A stretch of DNA of 64,000 nucleotides from Paenibacillus_S sp043945595 (GTDB lineage Bacteria; Bacillota; Bacilli; Paenibacillales; NBRC-103111). The notes under the pieces were generated by a model. The model did not search any database. It had not been told where the DNA came from and saw only the letters and a list, made by a program, of their open reading frames with translations. This document shows positions 52,925 through 60,289 of this stretch, one piece after another. Where the stretch lies: the NCBI RefSeq assembly GCF_043945595.1, contig NZ_JBIFNP010000001.1:2542001-2606000 (forward strand). Direction: 5' to 3'. Numbering within the stretch: the stretch's first letter is position 1; every line of letters starts with the position of its first letter. A program made the translations under genes and the position numbers.

Positions 52925-53932
52925 ATGAAATACGGATACTTGGGGAAATCGGGGCTGCGCGTCAGCCGTTTATGCCTTGGCACCGCCGCATTCGGCGCCC
53001 TGTCCGCGAGCGAGGGGGAATACGGCAGCGTCAGCGAGAAGGAGGCGTTCCGGATTATGGACGCCGCGCTGGATGCCGGTATTAATTTCTTCGATACCGC
53101 CAATGTGTACGGAGGAATCGGACACCGCGGCGCCACCGAGGAAATGATCGGCCGCTGGTTCGCCCAAGGGGGCAGCCGCCGCGAGAAGGTTGTGCTTGGC
53201 ACGAAGGTCGGCCGGGTGTTCGAGCTCGATGAGCTGGACGGTCCTAACAAGGCGCAGGGCTTGTCCTTATACAAAATCCGCCGCCATGTGGAAGCGTCGC
53301 TGCGGAGACTTCAAACCGACCATATCGAGCTGTACCAGATGCATCATGTGGACCGCCATGTGCAGTGGGAAGAACTGTGGGAAGCGTTCGAGGGGCTGGC
53401 TCGCCACGGCAAAGTCGATTATATCGGCTCTTCCAATTTCGCCGGCAGAGATATGATGAACGCCCAAACGGAGGCGAAGGCGCGGCATTTCATGGGTCTG
53501 ATCTCCGAGCAGCACGGCTACAATCTGCTGAATCGTTTCCCGGAAACAGACGCTCTCCCAACCGCCAGGGAGCTTGGCATCGGCGTCACGGTGTTCAGTC
53601 CGCTGGCCAGAGGCCTGCTCGCTGCGGATGTGACGAAGCCGCTGCAGCGGCCGCTCACCGGCGACGCTCAGATGCTGCTGGCGACGCACTGCTCCCAGAT
53701 GGAGCAATTCTCTGCGCTGTGCAGGGAAATCGGAGAGAAGGAGGCGCATGTCGCCCTTGCTTGGCTGCTGGCGAATCCGGCCATCGCTGCGCCGATTATC
53801 GGTCCGAGCAGTGTCGAGGAGCTTCACGACACGCTGCGCGCCGTTGAAGTGGTCCTTGACGATGAGATTTTAAGGCAGCTGGAAGCTATTTTCCCGCCAA
53901 CGAGCGAGCTGTCGATGTTCAAGAAAACCTGA
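52925..53932 (+). CDS. Aldo/keto reductase, second tandem copy
   Basis: 335 aa. Very similar to the preceding gene over its full length (about four fifths identical by eye), with the same tetrad: FFDTANVYGG, KVVLGTKVG, YQMHHVDRH. It lacks a short insertion near residue 75 (the first copy has VRHRGETIGHRG, this one IGHRG). Both are intact, so the duplication has been kept. GGAGG precedes the ATG. Possible difference: substrate range or expression level. Confidence 0.92.
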   Translation: MKYGYLGKSGLRVSRLCLGTAAFGALSASEGEYGSVSEKEAFRIMDAALDAGINFFDTANVYGGIGHRGATEEMIGRWFAQGGSRREKVVLGTKVGRVFELDELDGPNKAQGLSLYKIRRHVEASLRRLQTDHIELYQMHHVDRHVQWEELWEAFEGLARHGKVDYIGSSNFAGRDMMNAQTEAKARHFMGLISEQHGYNLLNRFPETDALPTARELGIGVTVFSPLARGLLAADVTKPLQRPLTGDAQMLLATHCSQMEQFSALCREIGEKEAHVALAWLLANPAIAAPIIGPSSVEELHDTLRAVEVVLDDEILRQLEAIFPPTSELSMFKKT

Positions 53933-53975
53933 ATAATACCAATCTATCACAGTGGAAAAGGGGGTGCTCGCCATC

Positions 53976-54968
53976 ATGGCTGTGAACCGCGAATGCAGAG
54001 TGCATGAAGAGGTGATTTCCGGCATTCAAACGGTCACTCTGGAGAACGCGCTGCTGCGTGCGCAAATCTTGACGGGCAAAGGCGCGGACATTTACGCGCT
54101 TGTCTACAAGCCGCTTGCCGTCGATGTGCTGCTGAAAGCCGGTGGGGGACTCGCCGCTTTCGAGCACCGCAATTTGGCCGAGCGGCGGCTGAAGCATTAT
54201 TCGGAGCTGTTCACAGGAGGCTGGCAGGACTGCCTGCCCCACCGGGCCCGATACCTGGAGCTCGACATTACCCAGGACACAGGCGGCATCGCCGCAACAG
54301 TCCCTTGGGCGTATGAAATCGTCCGGTCCGGCGGGGAAGCCGTCTCCATCCGCTGCTTAGTCCGGCTGCCGGACGTTCCTTTTGAAGTGGAGAAGAGCTT
54401 TACGCTCAGGCAGGGAGAGGCGCAGCTGTACATAGAGCAGCGCATCGGCAATGAAGGGACCGCTCCGGTGCAGTTCTCCTGGACACAGCATGCCGCCTTC
54501 GGGGGGCAGTTTCTGGATGAGCATGTGTCCATTGAATTCCCCGGCGGCACCGCTTTCCATGCGCGGCAGTACGACGGCTCTTGCCGTGAGGACGGCTTCA
54601 GCCGCTTCGAGGAGCCGATAGACCGCGTTACGATGCCTGACGGCCCAAGCAGAGACCTGCGGCAGGTGCCGCCAAGACAGGCGCATGAGCAAATTTTCAC
54701 CGTGATTACTGGCATTCGCGAGCCGCGAGTCAAGCTGATCAACCGGGAGAAGAAGATCGGTGTTCAGCTCGAGTGGGAGCTGGATGCGTTCCCTTTTATC
54801 CGCTATTGGAGCAGCAATACGCCGGAGATGTACACGGTCGGCATCGAGCCGTCCAATGACGCGTTCGCCAATTTCGACCATTCGCTGCAGCACGGCACTT
54901 ACCGGGAATTGCTGCCGGGGCAGGAATATGCCACAAGGTATGCCTGCCGTATTTTTGAAACGTGCTGA
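53976..54968 (+). CDS. DUF4432 family protein, aldose-epimerase-like
   Basis: 330 aa from ATG 53976; GTG 53952 and GTG 53964 are alternatives, and AAAAGGGGG lies before the ATG. The fold resembles galactose mutarotase: RAQILTGKGADIYALVYKP near the start, LFTGGWQDCLPHR, TQHAAFGGQFLDEH, and YTVGIEPSN near the end. DUF4432 proteins are usually found with sugar-degradation genes. A mutarotase-like role for the sugar handled by this operon is inference. It is the last gene of the block. Confidence 0.82.
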   Translation: MAVNRECRVHEEVISGIQTVTLENALLRAQILTGKGADIYALVYKPLAVDVLLKAGGGLAAFEHRNLAERRLKHYSELFTGGWQDCLPHRARYLELDITQDTGGIAATVPWAYEIVRSGGEAVSIRCLVRLPDVPFEVEKSFTLRQGEAQLYIEQRIGNEGTAPVQFSWTQHAAFGGQFLDEHVSIEFPGGTAFHARQYDGSCREDGFSRFEEPIDRVTMPDGPSRDLRQVPPRQAHEQIFTVITGIREPRVKLINREKKIGVQLEWELDAFPFIRYWSSNTPEMYTVGIEPSNDAFANFDHSLQHGTYRELLPGQEYATRYACRIFETC

Positions 54969-55036
54969 ATGACGATGGCTCGCGGTTGACATGGTATGTG
55001 AAGAATGTGAATGGAAGCAGGCACGCCGGCGGCAGC

Positions 55037-55726
55037 TTACGTCATTCCGCTTGCCTTGAACATCGCAGCATCCAATTGGATGGACATCCGTCCGGTCTTA
55101 ATATATCCCTCCCGGGTTAGCTCGCTCAGCACGGCGCTGACGGCTTCGCGGCTTGAGCTTAGCATATTGGCTATTTCCTGATGCGTCAGCGGAAGATCAA
55201 TCTGCACATAGCTTCCCTGCAGAATGCCGAATTTGCCTCCCAGCGCAGCCAGTAAGTGAAGGACTCTTCCTCGAAGATCGTAGAAGGCCATCTGCTCCAG
55301 CTGATCGTCGCGCTCTTTCAGCCGCTCGCTGAGCGCTTTCAGAAATTTTAGCGCAAGCTTGGGACGGCTGACCATCAGCCGTTCGAATTGGGATTCGGAC
55401 ATGGAGCAGATGAACGAAGCATCCACCGTCTCGACATACACCTGCCGTGTCCCGAACGAGAAGGATTCCAGCTCGCCGAACATATTGCCTCTCGAAAGAA
55501 TGCCTAATGTAAGCTGTTTGCCGTTATCGTTCAGCTTGTAGAGCCTGAGTTTGCCTTCTTTTAGAAAAAACAGTCCTTCCTTAGCGGTTTCCGGTGTTTG
55601 AAAGACAGTATTGGGAGGGAGCTGCTTAAAATGATGAACCGTATTTAATTGATCGATTTCCCTGATTTCCTCTGGGGATAATTCTTCAAAGATGCTGATT
55701 TGAGATAAGTACCAAAGCCTGTTCAT
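55037..55726 (-). CDS. Crp/Fnr family transcriptional regulator
   Basis: 229 aa. Cyclic-nucleotide-binding-type beta barrel (residues 10-120, LFFLKEGKLRLYKL, GNMFGELESFSFGTRQVYVE), long dimer helix (KFLKALSERLKERDDQLEQM) and winged helix with LTHQEIANMLSSSREAVSAVLSEL. The recognition helix starts SRE, as in CRP, which reads TGTGA half-sites. It lacks the cysteine cluster of an oxygen-sensing Fnr, so the signal is unknown. GGAGGG is 12 bases before ATG 55726. A matching TGTGA-N6-GCACA site lies upstream of the universal stress gene 1.7 kb away. Confidence 0.9.
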   Translation of the reverse strand: MNRLWYLSQISIFEELSPEEIREIDQLNTVHHFKQLPPNTVFQTPETAKEGLFFLKEGKLRLYKLNDNGKQLTLGILSRGNMFGELESFSFGTRQVYVETVDASFICSMSESQFERLMVSRPKLALKFLKALSERLKERDDQLEQMAFYDLRGRVLHLLAALGGKFGILQGSYVQIDLPLTHQEIANMLSSSREAVSAVLSELTREGYIKTGRMSIQLDAAMFKASGMT

Positions 55727-56103
55727 CGAAAATGTAGTCCCTCCGAATCTCGTTAGAGTGGAAGCGTCCCGGTTTGCTTGAGCTTATACGCATTGAAAAT
55801 ATGTCCGTTACCGTGATCCGTCCGCTGTTCTTTATATAAATAAGATCGGACACGAGCTAAACTTTGTCAAGCCAAGAAGCTAAGTATTTTGATGCTTCCA
55901 TAAGGAGTTCACGCCATCTTCCTGGATTGTAAACCGGGCTCTGCCGGTTCCGAGGCATGTAGCAACCGCATTTTCAGGCATAGCGGAGACTGTCTGTAAG
56001 CTGGATGACAGAGGCCGGACCGAACGGATGCTATCTTTAATGTGCAGGAGCGCCTTAGAGAGATACGTTCGAGAGGCGTACAGAAAGAGGGAGGATTCGA
56101 GCG
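55727..56103. other. Divergent intergenic region between Crp/Fnr regulator and peroxiredoxin
   Basis: About 380 bases. A/T-rich stretch TTTATATAAATAAG near 55830-55845 could hold a -10. I find no TGTGA-type palindrome and no confident promoter. No gene seen. Confidence 0.4.
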
Positions 56104-56754
56104 ATGACGATACTTAATTTAACCGACCAGCTGGCTGCAGCGGCTCAAGCGTTTCAAGCCAATACCCCGATGGAGGCGCAGGTCAAGTTCGGGCAAATGA
56201 TTGAACAGCTTCAGCAAACGGGCAAGGCTTCCGGCATGAAGGTTGGCGACAAAGCCCCTGATTTTAAATTACCGAATGCCCGGAGCAATGAGGTTATTTT
56301 GTATGACGAGTTGGGCAAAGGGCCGGTCATTCTAGTTTTCTACCGCGGCGGCTGGTGTCCTTTTTGCAATATGCAGCTGAAGGCGTACCAAAAGGTATTG
56401 CCGGATATTCAGGCATTGGGCGCACAGCTTATTGCCATTAGTCCGCAGAAGCCGGATCATTCGCTGTCGCAGCAGGAGAAGGAGGAACTGGAGTTTCAAG
56501 TGCTTACCGATCTGGACGGCTCGGTATCCAGCGAGTATAATCTGCTTTTCGACGTTCCCCAGGGAGCAAGAGAAGTGATGGAAGGGTTCGGACTCGATCT
56601 GGCGGAATATAACCACGCTTCCAAATGGATTTTGCCGGTTCCTGCTGTCTTTATGATAGATGAAAGCTCGATTATCCGTTCCTCGTATGTCAATCCGAAT
56701 TTTATGCAGCGGCAAAGCCCGGAAGAAATTATTCGCGAGCTGCAAAAGCTGTAA
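56104..56754 (+). CDS. Peroxiredoxin-like family protein (AhpC/TSA type)
   Basis: 216 aa. A helical N-terminus of 40 residues is followed by GDKAPDFKLPNARS and the active site FYRGGWCPFCNMQL with a CxxC pair (Cys near 86 and 89), then QLIAISPQKPDHS and PVPAVFMIDESSIIRSSYVNPNF. It belongs to the redoxin superfamily; reduction of peroxides or disulfides in the cytoplasm is the family role. GGGAGG lies before the ATG. It is divergent from the Crp/Fnr gene, which may regulate it, though no operator is evident. Confidence 0.88.
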   Translation: MTILNLTDQLAAAAQAFQANTPMEAQVKFGQMIEQLQQTGKASGMKVGDKAPDFKLPNARSNEVILYDELGKGPVILVFYRGGWCPFCNMQLKAYQKVLPDIQALGAQLIAISPQKPDHSLSQQEKEELEFQVLTDLDGSVSSEYNLLFDVPQGAREVMEGFGLDLAEYNHASKWILPVPAVFMIDESSIIRSSYVNPNFMQRQSPEEIIRELQKL

Positions 56755-56841
56755 GCGTCCGCTGAAACAACGGGCAAACAGGAGTGGCGGAGAAAGGGTT
56801 TTAGTCTAAATTTCATTGCCGTAAAAACATATTTCAACTTG

Positions 56842-56881
56842 AAAAAAGGTTCTCGCCAATGATCGATGGCAAGAACCTTTT
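56842..56881. terminator. Bidirectional intrinsic terminator
   Basis: Stem AAAAAGGTTCT-C-GCCA / TGGC-A-AGAACCTTTT around an 8-base loop; A run on the left and T run on the right let it serve both the peroxiredoxin (+) and the universal stress gene (-). Confidence 0.85.
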
Positions 56882-56953
56882 GCCGTTTCCGCCGAGCGGC
56901 CGCCGTACCTTAAACCGGTTCGGAAGACGTGTCAGTAAGAAACGTCTTAACGC

Positions 56954-57382
56954 TTATTTTATGACAAGCACCGGAATTTTGGCATGCTGGACAATATTAT
57001 GGCTGACGCTGCCGAGAACAAATTCGCCGATGGCGTTCAGCCCTCTGCTGCCGACAACGAGGAGATCGGCGCCGGTCTCCTCGGCATAATTCAAAATTTC
57101 CTTAGTTATCGCACCGCTTCGCACTTCAATATGTATGTTGGTTAAATCCGCGGCAACCGTTTTGATTTTTTCGGTGATCTGCTCGGTGTACTGCGCTTTA
57201 TTTTCAACGGCAGCAGGCGGAATGAACACAGCTGTATCTACAAAATAAGTGGGAAGATTGAATACATGAATGACATCCACTTTGGAATAATGGTTTAGCT
57301 TTGCCAGTTTCAAAGCGGAATCAAGCGCTTTTTCAGCGGTTTGGGAGCCATCGTAAGCTACTAAAATTTTTGAATATAACAT
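56954..57382 (-). CDS. Universal stress protein, UspA family
   Basis: 142 aa. N-terminal ILVAYDGSQTAEKALDSAL and C-terminal ATP-binding motif VVGSRGLNAIGEFVLGSVSHNIV, matching G-2x-G-9x-G-S, so an ATP-binding member. Val/Ile-rich end PVLVIK. Start ATG 57382 follows CGAGGTG. Its promoter region has a Crp/Fnr-type palindrome centred about 41.5 bases before the predicted start site, so the nearby Crp/Fnr regulator may activate it. Confidence 0.93.
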   Translation of the reverse strand: MLYSKILVAYDGSQTAEKALDSALKLAKLNHYSKVDVIHVFNLPTYFVDTAVFIPPAAVENKAQYTEQITEKIKTVAADLTNIHIEVRSGAITKEILNYAEETGADLLVVGSRGLNAIGEFVLGSVSHNIVQHAKIPVLVIK

Positions 57383-57413
57383 GTCGGATTCACCTCGTTA
57401 ATTTGATAGTTTT

Positions 57414-57456
57414 ATTGTAACTGCTGCTCTGGCGAAATGATGTGATTTATAGCACA
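57414..57456 (-). promoter_or_regulatory. Crp/Fnr-type operator and -10 of the universal stress gene
   Basis: TGTGATTTATAGCACA (57441-57456) matches TGTGA-N6-TCACA at 9 of 10 positions. On the minus strand a -10 TACAAT lies at 57414-57419 with no -35 at the right distance. The predicted start is near 57407, placing the palindrome centre at -41.5, the class II activator position. Confidence 0.6.
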
Positions 57457-57525
57457 TTTTGTAAAAAAATAATAGAATGCTTTATCGGCAAGCCGCTTAC
57501 ATAAAGGTTCAGGAGAAACGGCGCA

Positions 57526-57571
57526 TTTCAAAGAAGGCGGATATGTAGTATAAATGGAAACATGTAGTATA
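57526..57571 (+). promoter_or_regulatory. Promoter with 10-base direct repeats before the BluB-like gene
   Basis: TTTCAA (57526-57531) and TATAAA (57549-57554), 17 bases apart. ATGTAGTATA occurs at 57543-57552, overlapping the -10, and again at 57562-57571, 19 bases on. The repeats sit where a repressor would bind. Confidence 0.5.
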
Positions 57572-57608
57572 TTATAGATATAAGATTGATTTAACGGAGG
57601 ACGAGTGG

Positions 57609-58256
57609 ATGTTTACCCAGCAGGAACAGGAAGCGTTATATAAGATTATTTATACAAGAAGGGACGTCCGGACGTTTCTGCCTGATGCTATACCTAAAGA
57701 AACAGTCATGAAATTATTAAATGCGGCCCATCATGGCCCTTCCGTCGGATTCATGCAGCCGTGGAATTTTATTCTCATTACAGAGGATACAGTGAAGGAA
57801 CGATTGGCTTGGGCGGCTGACAAAGAAAGACGGGCGCTAGCCATTCACTATGAAGAAGACAGGCAGGACGAGTTTCTGCAACTCAAAATTGAAGGGCTGA
57901 AACAAGCCCCGCTGACCATCTGTATAACGTGTGATCCGACAAGAGGCGGATCGCATGTATTGGGACGCAACTCTATCCCTGAGACGGATATTTTGTCTAC
58001 CGCTTGCGCCATTCAGAATATGTGGCTGGCGGCAACGGCCGAGGGTTTGGCAATGGGATGGGTCAGCTTTTATAAAAAAAGCGATGTTCGCGATATTTTG
58101 CAGATCCCTCCGCATATCGAGCCCGTTGCGCTTCTTTCTGTAGGCAGGACGGAGCATTACCCAACCCAGCCTATTCTAGAGTCTGCGAACTGGGAAAAGC
58201 GAAGGGCGCTAGAGGGGCTTATTTTTCAGGATACTTGGGGACATCACGCGGATTGA
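57609..58256 (+). CDS. bluB: BluB-type nitroreductase, probable 5,6-dimethylbenzimidazole synthase
   Basis: 215 aa. BluB signatures: YTRRDVRTFLPDAIP at residues 14-28 and AAHHGPSVGFMQPWNFILI at 40-58, both closer to BluB than to general nitroreductases, plus NSIPETDILSTACAIQNMWLAA. BluB breaks down reduced FMN with oxygen to make the lower ligand of vitamin B12. No other cobalamin gene is nearby and no B12 box is visible upstream. A general FMN-dependent oxidoreductase is the alternative. Start ATG 57609 follows GGAGG. Confidence 0.8.
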   Translation: MFTQQEQEALYKIIYTRRDVRTFLPDAIPKETVMKLLNAAHHGPSVGFMQPWNFILITEDTVKERLAWAADKERRALAIHYEEDRQDEFLQLKIEGLKQAPLTICITCDPTRGGSHVLGRNSIPETDILSTACAIQNMWLAATAEGLAMGWVSFYKKSDVRDILQIPPHIEPVALLSVGRTEHYPTQPILESANWEKRRALEGLIFQDTWGHHAD

Positions 58257-58332
58257 GTCTGCACCGGCCCTTGCGCAGCACTGCAGGTTCTCATAATCTT
58301 TTTGCTCAACGCCTTTATCCGGCGGATCAAAG

Positions 58333-58370
58333 CAAAACCTCCAAATGCGATGGCATTTGGAGGTTTTGTT
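58333..58370. terminator. Bidirectional terminator between bluB-like and UPF0303 genes
   Basis: Perfect 16-bp stem (58333-58348 with 58353-58368), tetraloop GATG, with A-rich left and T-rich right ends; arms contain AAAACCTCC / GGAGGTTTT. Confidence 0.92.
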
Positions 58371-58464
58371 CTTTTTCAGCAGCGATGCGGACTACAGGCT
58401 GCCGCGGGTACAATCGACTGTCCTGCGTGCCGCAAATACAAATGCGTCTCAGGAGCCTTGCTCG

Positions 58465-58935
58465 TTATAATTCTTGTCTGCCCACAAATTCCCGGAGCAC
58501 TTGGGTGACCAGCCTGTGATCATCCACATACTCGGAAACGCTGATCGTCCCGACCGGGCCTACATCCTTAATAATAATCGGGAACGAACCGCCGTAAGCG
58601 GCATATTCCGCAGGATCCAATAAAAATCGTTGCTGCAGCGTTCTGCCTGTCGACTTTAACAAAACTTCCATATATTTCGAACTGTGTCCGAAACGGTCTA
58701 CGACCCTGCTTTTGCGCAGCACCCATTCATCATTGTCTGCGGAAGTGCCGGGCGACGCATAGTGGAAAAGCTGCTGGCCGTTTCTGCGTATGTCCACAGT
58801 TACGGTTTTGTTCTCAAGCCGCACGACTTCCGCAATTCTGCAGCCGATCTGGAGTGCCGTTTCATTGGTGAAGCGGGTAAATTGCAGTTCCTGCTCCTCC
58901 TGCAAAAGCTCATGAAGTAAGTCGGTATATTCCAC
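58465..58935 (-). CDS. UPF0303 family protein (HbpS/GlcG-like fold)
   Basis: 156 aa from GTG 58935 with AAAGGGG nine bases upstream. Features: FTNETALQIGCRIAEVV, VTVDIRRNGQQLFHYA, NDEWVLRKSRVVDRFGHSSKYME, AAYGGSFPIIIKDVGPVGTISVSEYVDDHRLV. The C-terminal pattern GTI.VSGL/SEY..DHRLV is the UPF0303 hallmark. Related folds bind haem or flavin-like ligands, but the function of this family is not settled. An inverted repeat overlaps its -10. Confidence 0.85.
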   Translation of the reverse strand: MEYTDLLHELLQEEQELQFTRFTNETALQIGCRIAEVVRLENKTVTVDIRRNGQQLFHYASPGTSADNDEWVLRKSRVVDRFGHSSKYMEVLLKSTGRTLQQRFLLDPAEYAAYGGSFPIIIKDVGPVGTISVSEYVDDHRLVTQVLREFVGRQEL

Positions 58936-58962
58936 TGACTCTAACCCCTTTCAATCTATCAT

Positions 58963-58980
58963 TATACTAGATTTAGTATA
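58963..58980 (-). promoter_or_regulatory. Operator-like inverted repeat over the UPF0303 -10
   Basis: TATACTA-GATT-TAGTATA: perfect 7-base arms with 4-base spacer. On the minus strand the right part forms -10 TATAAT. The TAGTATA half also occurs twice in the bluB-like promoter. Confidence 0.5.
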
Positions 58981-59050
58981 TATTGATTTTTAAGGAAATA
59001 GAATCCTTTTCTTCTGCGAATGGCCTTCGTTTAGACGGTTCGCCGGGCTT

Positions 59051-60034
59051 TCAGACGAAGCTCTTGGCAGGAGAGAGCAGCCGGCTGTTTTCGAGCAGGC
59101 CTGCCGCGGCGTTTTTTTTCACCGCTTTAATATCTTGCAGAGGGGGGAGCCCGAATAATCGGCGGTATTCCCGGTTAAATTGGGACGGGCTTTCATAGCC
59201 GACTTCCAGCGCGGCCGTCGTTACATCCATGGAACCGCTCAACAAGAGACGCCGGGCTTCTTGAAGGCGAAGCTGCTTTTGATACTGCAGCGGCCCCATG
59301 CTCGTGACCGCTTTGAACTTGTGATGCAGTCCCGAAACGCTCATGTTGTTTGCTTTCGCCAGCTCTTCGACGGTAAAGGAACGGGTGTAATGATCTTTAA
59401 TCCAGGCAATGGCATTGCCGACTCCTTCCGCTTGCTGGTCAAAGAACACCTGTTGAAAAAATAAGTGTCCGTATTCGCCCGATAGCAGCTTGTATATCAG
59501 TTCCCGCTTGACGAGCCCCGACAGAAAGAGGGCTTCGCTTTCAGGCTTATCCAGCAGCCTGAGGAGGCGGATAAACAGCTCAAGCAGCTCGGTATCGGTT
59601 TTTCCGATGAACGCTCCTGCGTTTGCGGTTTTGTCTTGCGGCTTTAATTGCGCCTCGGCAATCACGGATGCGATTTCCCGGGTCGTGAAGTCAAGGCGTA
59701 AACCGATATAAGGCACGGCTTCGCCGGTGCTGTTCACCTGTGCATTTCCCGGTAAGGCGATCAAAGAAGTGAGAAAATCGCCTGCCCGCGCTAAAATAAT
59801 ATGCTCGCCAAACAGAAGCTTTTTGGAGCCCTGCAGAATCAGACAAAAGGAGGGCGTCAAAACAACGGGAATCGGGGGGGTCTGTTGACTGTACCGGTTT
59901 ATCGTCAGAAACGGAATCGATGTCGGATGCCGTCCATCGGAGACGGCTTTTCTTTTCGTCAAGGCCGTGAGCTGCTCCAATGCTGGTTGGCGGACTTCAT
60001 CCAAATCGGGGATGCCGCTAAGCTCCTCATCCAT
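59051..60034 (-). CDS. AraC family regulator with AraC_N (type II) sensor domain
   Basis: 327 aa. N-terminal domain of the AraC_N family (SIPFLTINRYSQQTPPIPVVLTPSFCLILQGSKKLLFGE, then GDFLTSLIALPGNAQV). C-terminal double helix-turn-helix: TVEELAKANNMSVSGLHHKFKAVTS and DVTTAALEVGYESPSQFNREYRRLFG. GGAGG lies before ATG 60034. It diverges from an SDR oxidoreductase gene; such regulators commonly control the neighbouring oxidoreductase. Ligand unknown. Confidence 0.92.
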   Translation of the reverse strand: MDEELSGIPDLDEVRQPALEQLTALTKRKAVSDGRHPTSIPFLTINRYSQQTPPIPVVLTPSFCLILQGSKKLLFGEHIILARAGDFLTSLIALPGNAQVNSTGEAVPYIGLRLDFTTREIASVIAEAQLKPQDKTANAGAFIGKTDTELLELFIRLLRLLDKPESEALFLSGLVKRELIYKLLSGEYGHLFFQQVFFDQQAEGVGNAIAWIKDHYTRSFTVEELAKANNMSVSGLHHKFKAVTSMGPLQYQKQLRLQEARRLLLSGSMDVTTAALEVGYESPSQFNREYRRLFGLPPLQDIKAVKKNAAAGLLENSRLLSPAKSFV

Positions 60035-60176
60035 ACTTGATGCCTCCTTTGCTAGAGTTCATCCGGTTCACAGCGTGCTGCTAAGCTGCTTCGGCATTGT
60101 ATTATCGGTGCCGATGTCAGACTACATTATACCCGCATTGCGCAAGGAAGCAAGCAGGGCGCATGCATTCGAAACG

Positions 60177-60202
60177 AAAAATTGCAGCTTTAGGCAATTT
60201 TT
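60177..60202. promoter_or_regulatory. Inverted repeat in the AraC/SDR divergent region
   Basis: AAAAATTGC (60177-60185) and GCAATTTTT (60194-60202), perfect 9-base arms with an 8-base spacer. It is a candidate operator for the adjacent AraC regulator or an early-transcript hairpin. Confidence 0.4.
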
Positions 60203-60289
60203 AAGCAGTAATAATCAAGCTTGCGGCCGCTTTTTCGGAGATAATGGACCTATGCAAGAGGTTAGAACCGTAAGAGGAGGAAAACAGCA

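Noticed and set aside
57420..57608. Cobalamin riboswitch before the bluB-like gene
   Set aside because: No B12 box (GCCACTG-like) or fitting stem set is visible; the region instead holds a sigma-A promoter and direct repeats.
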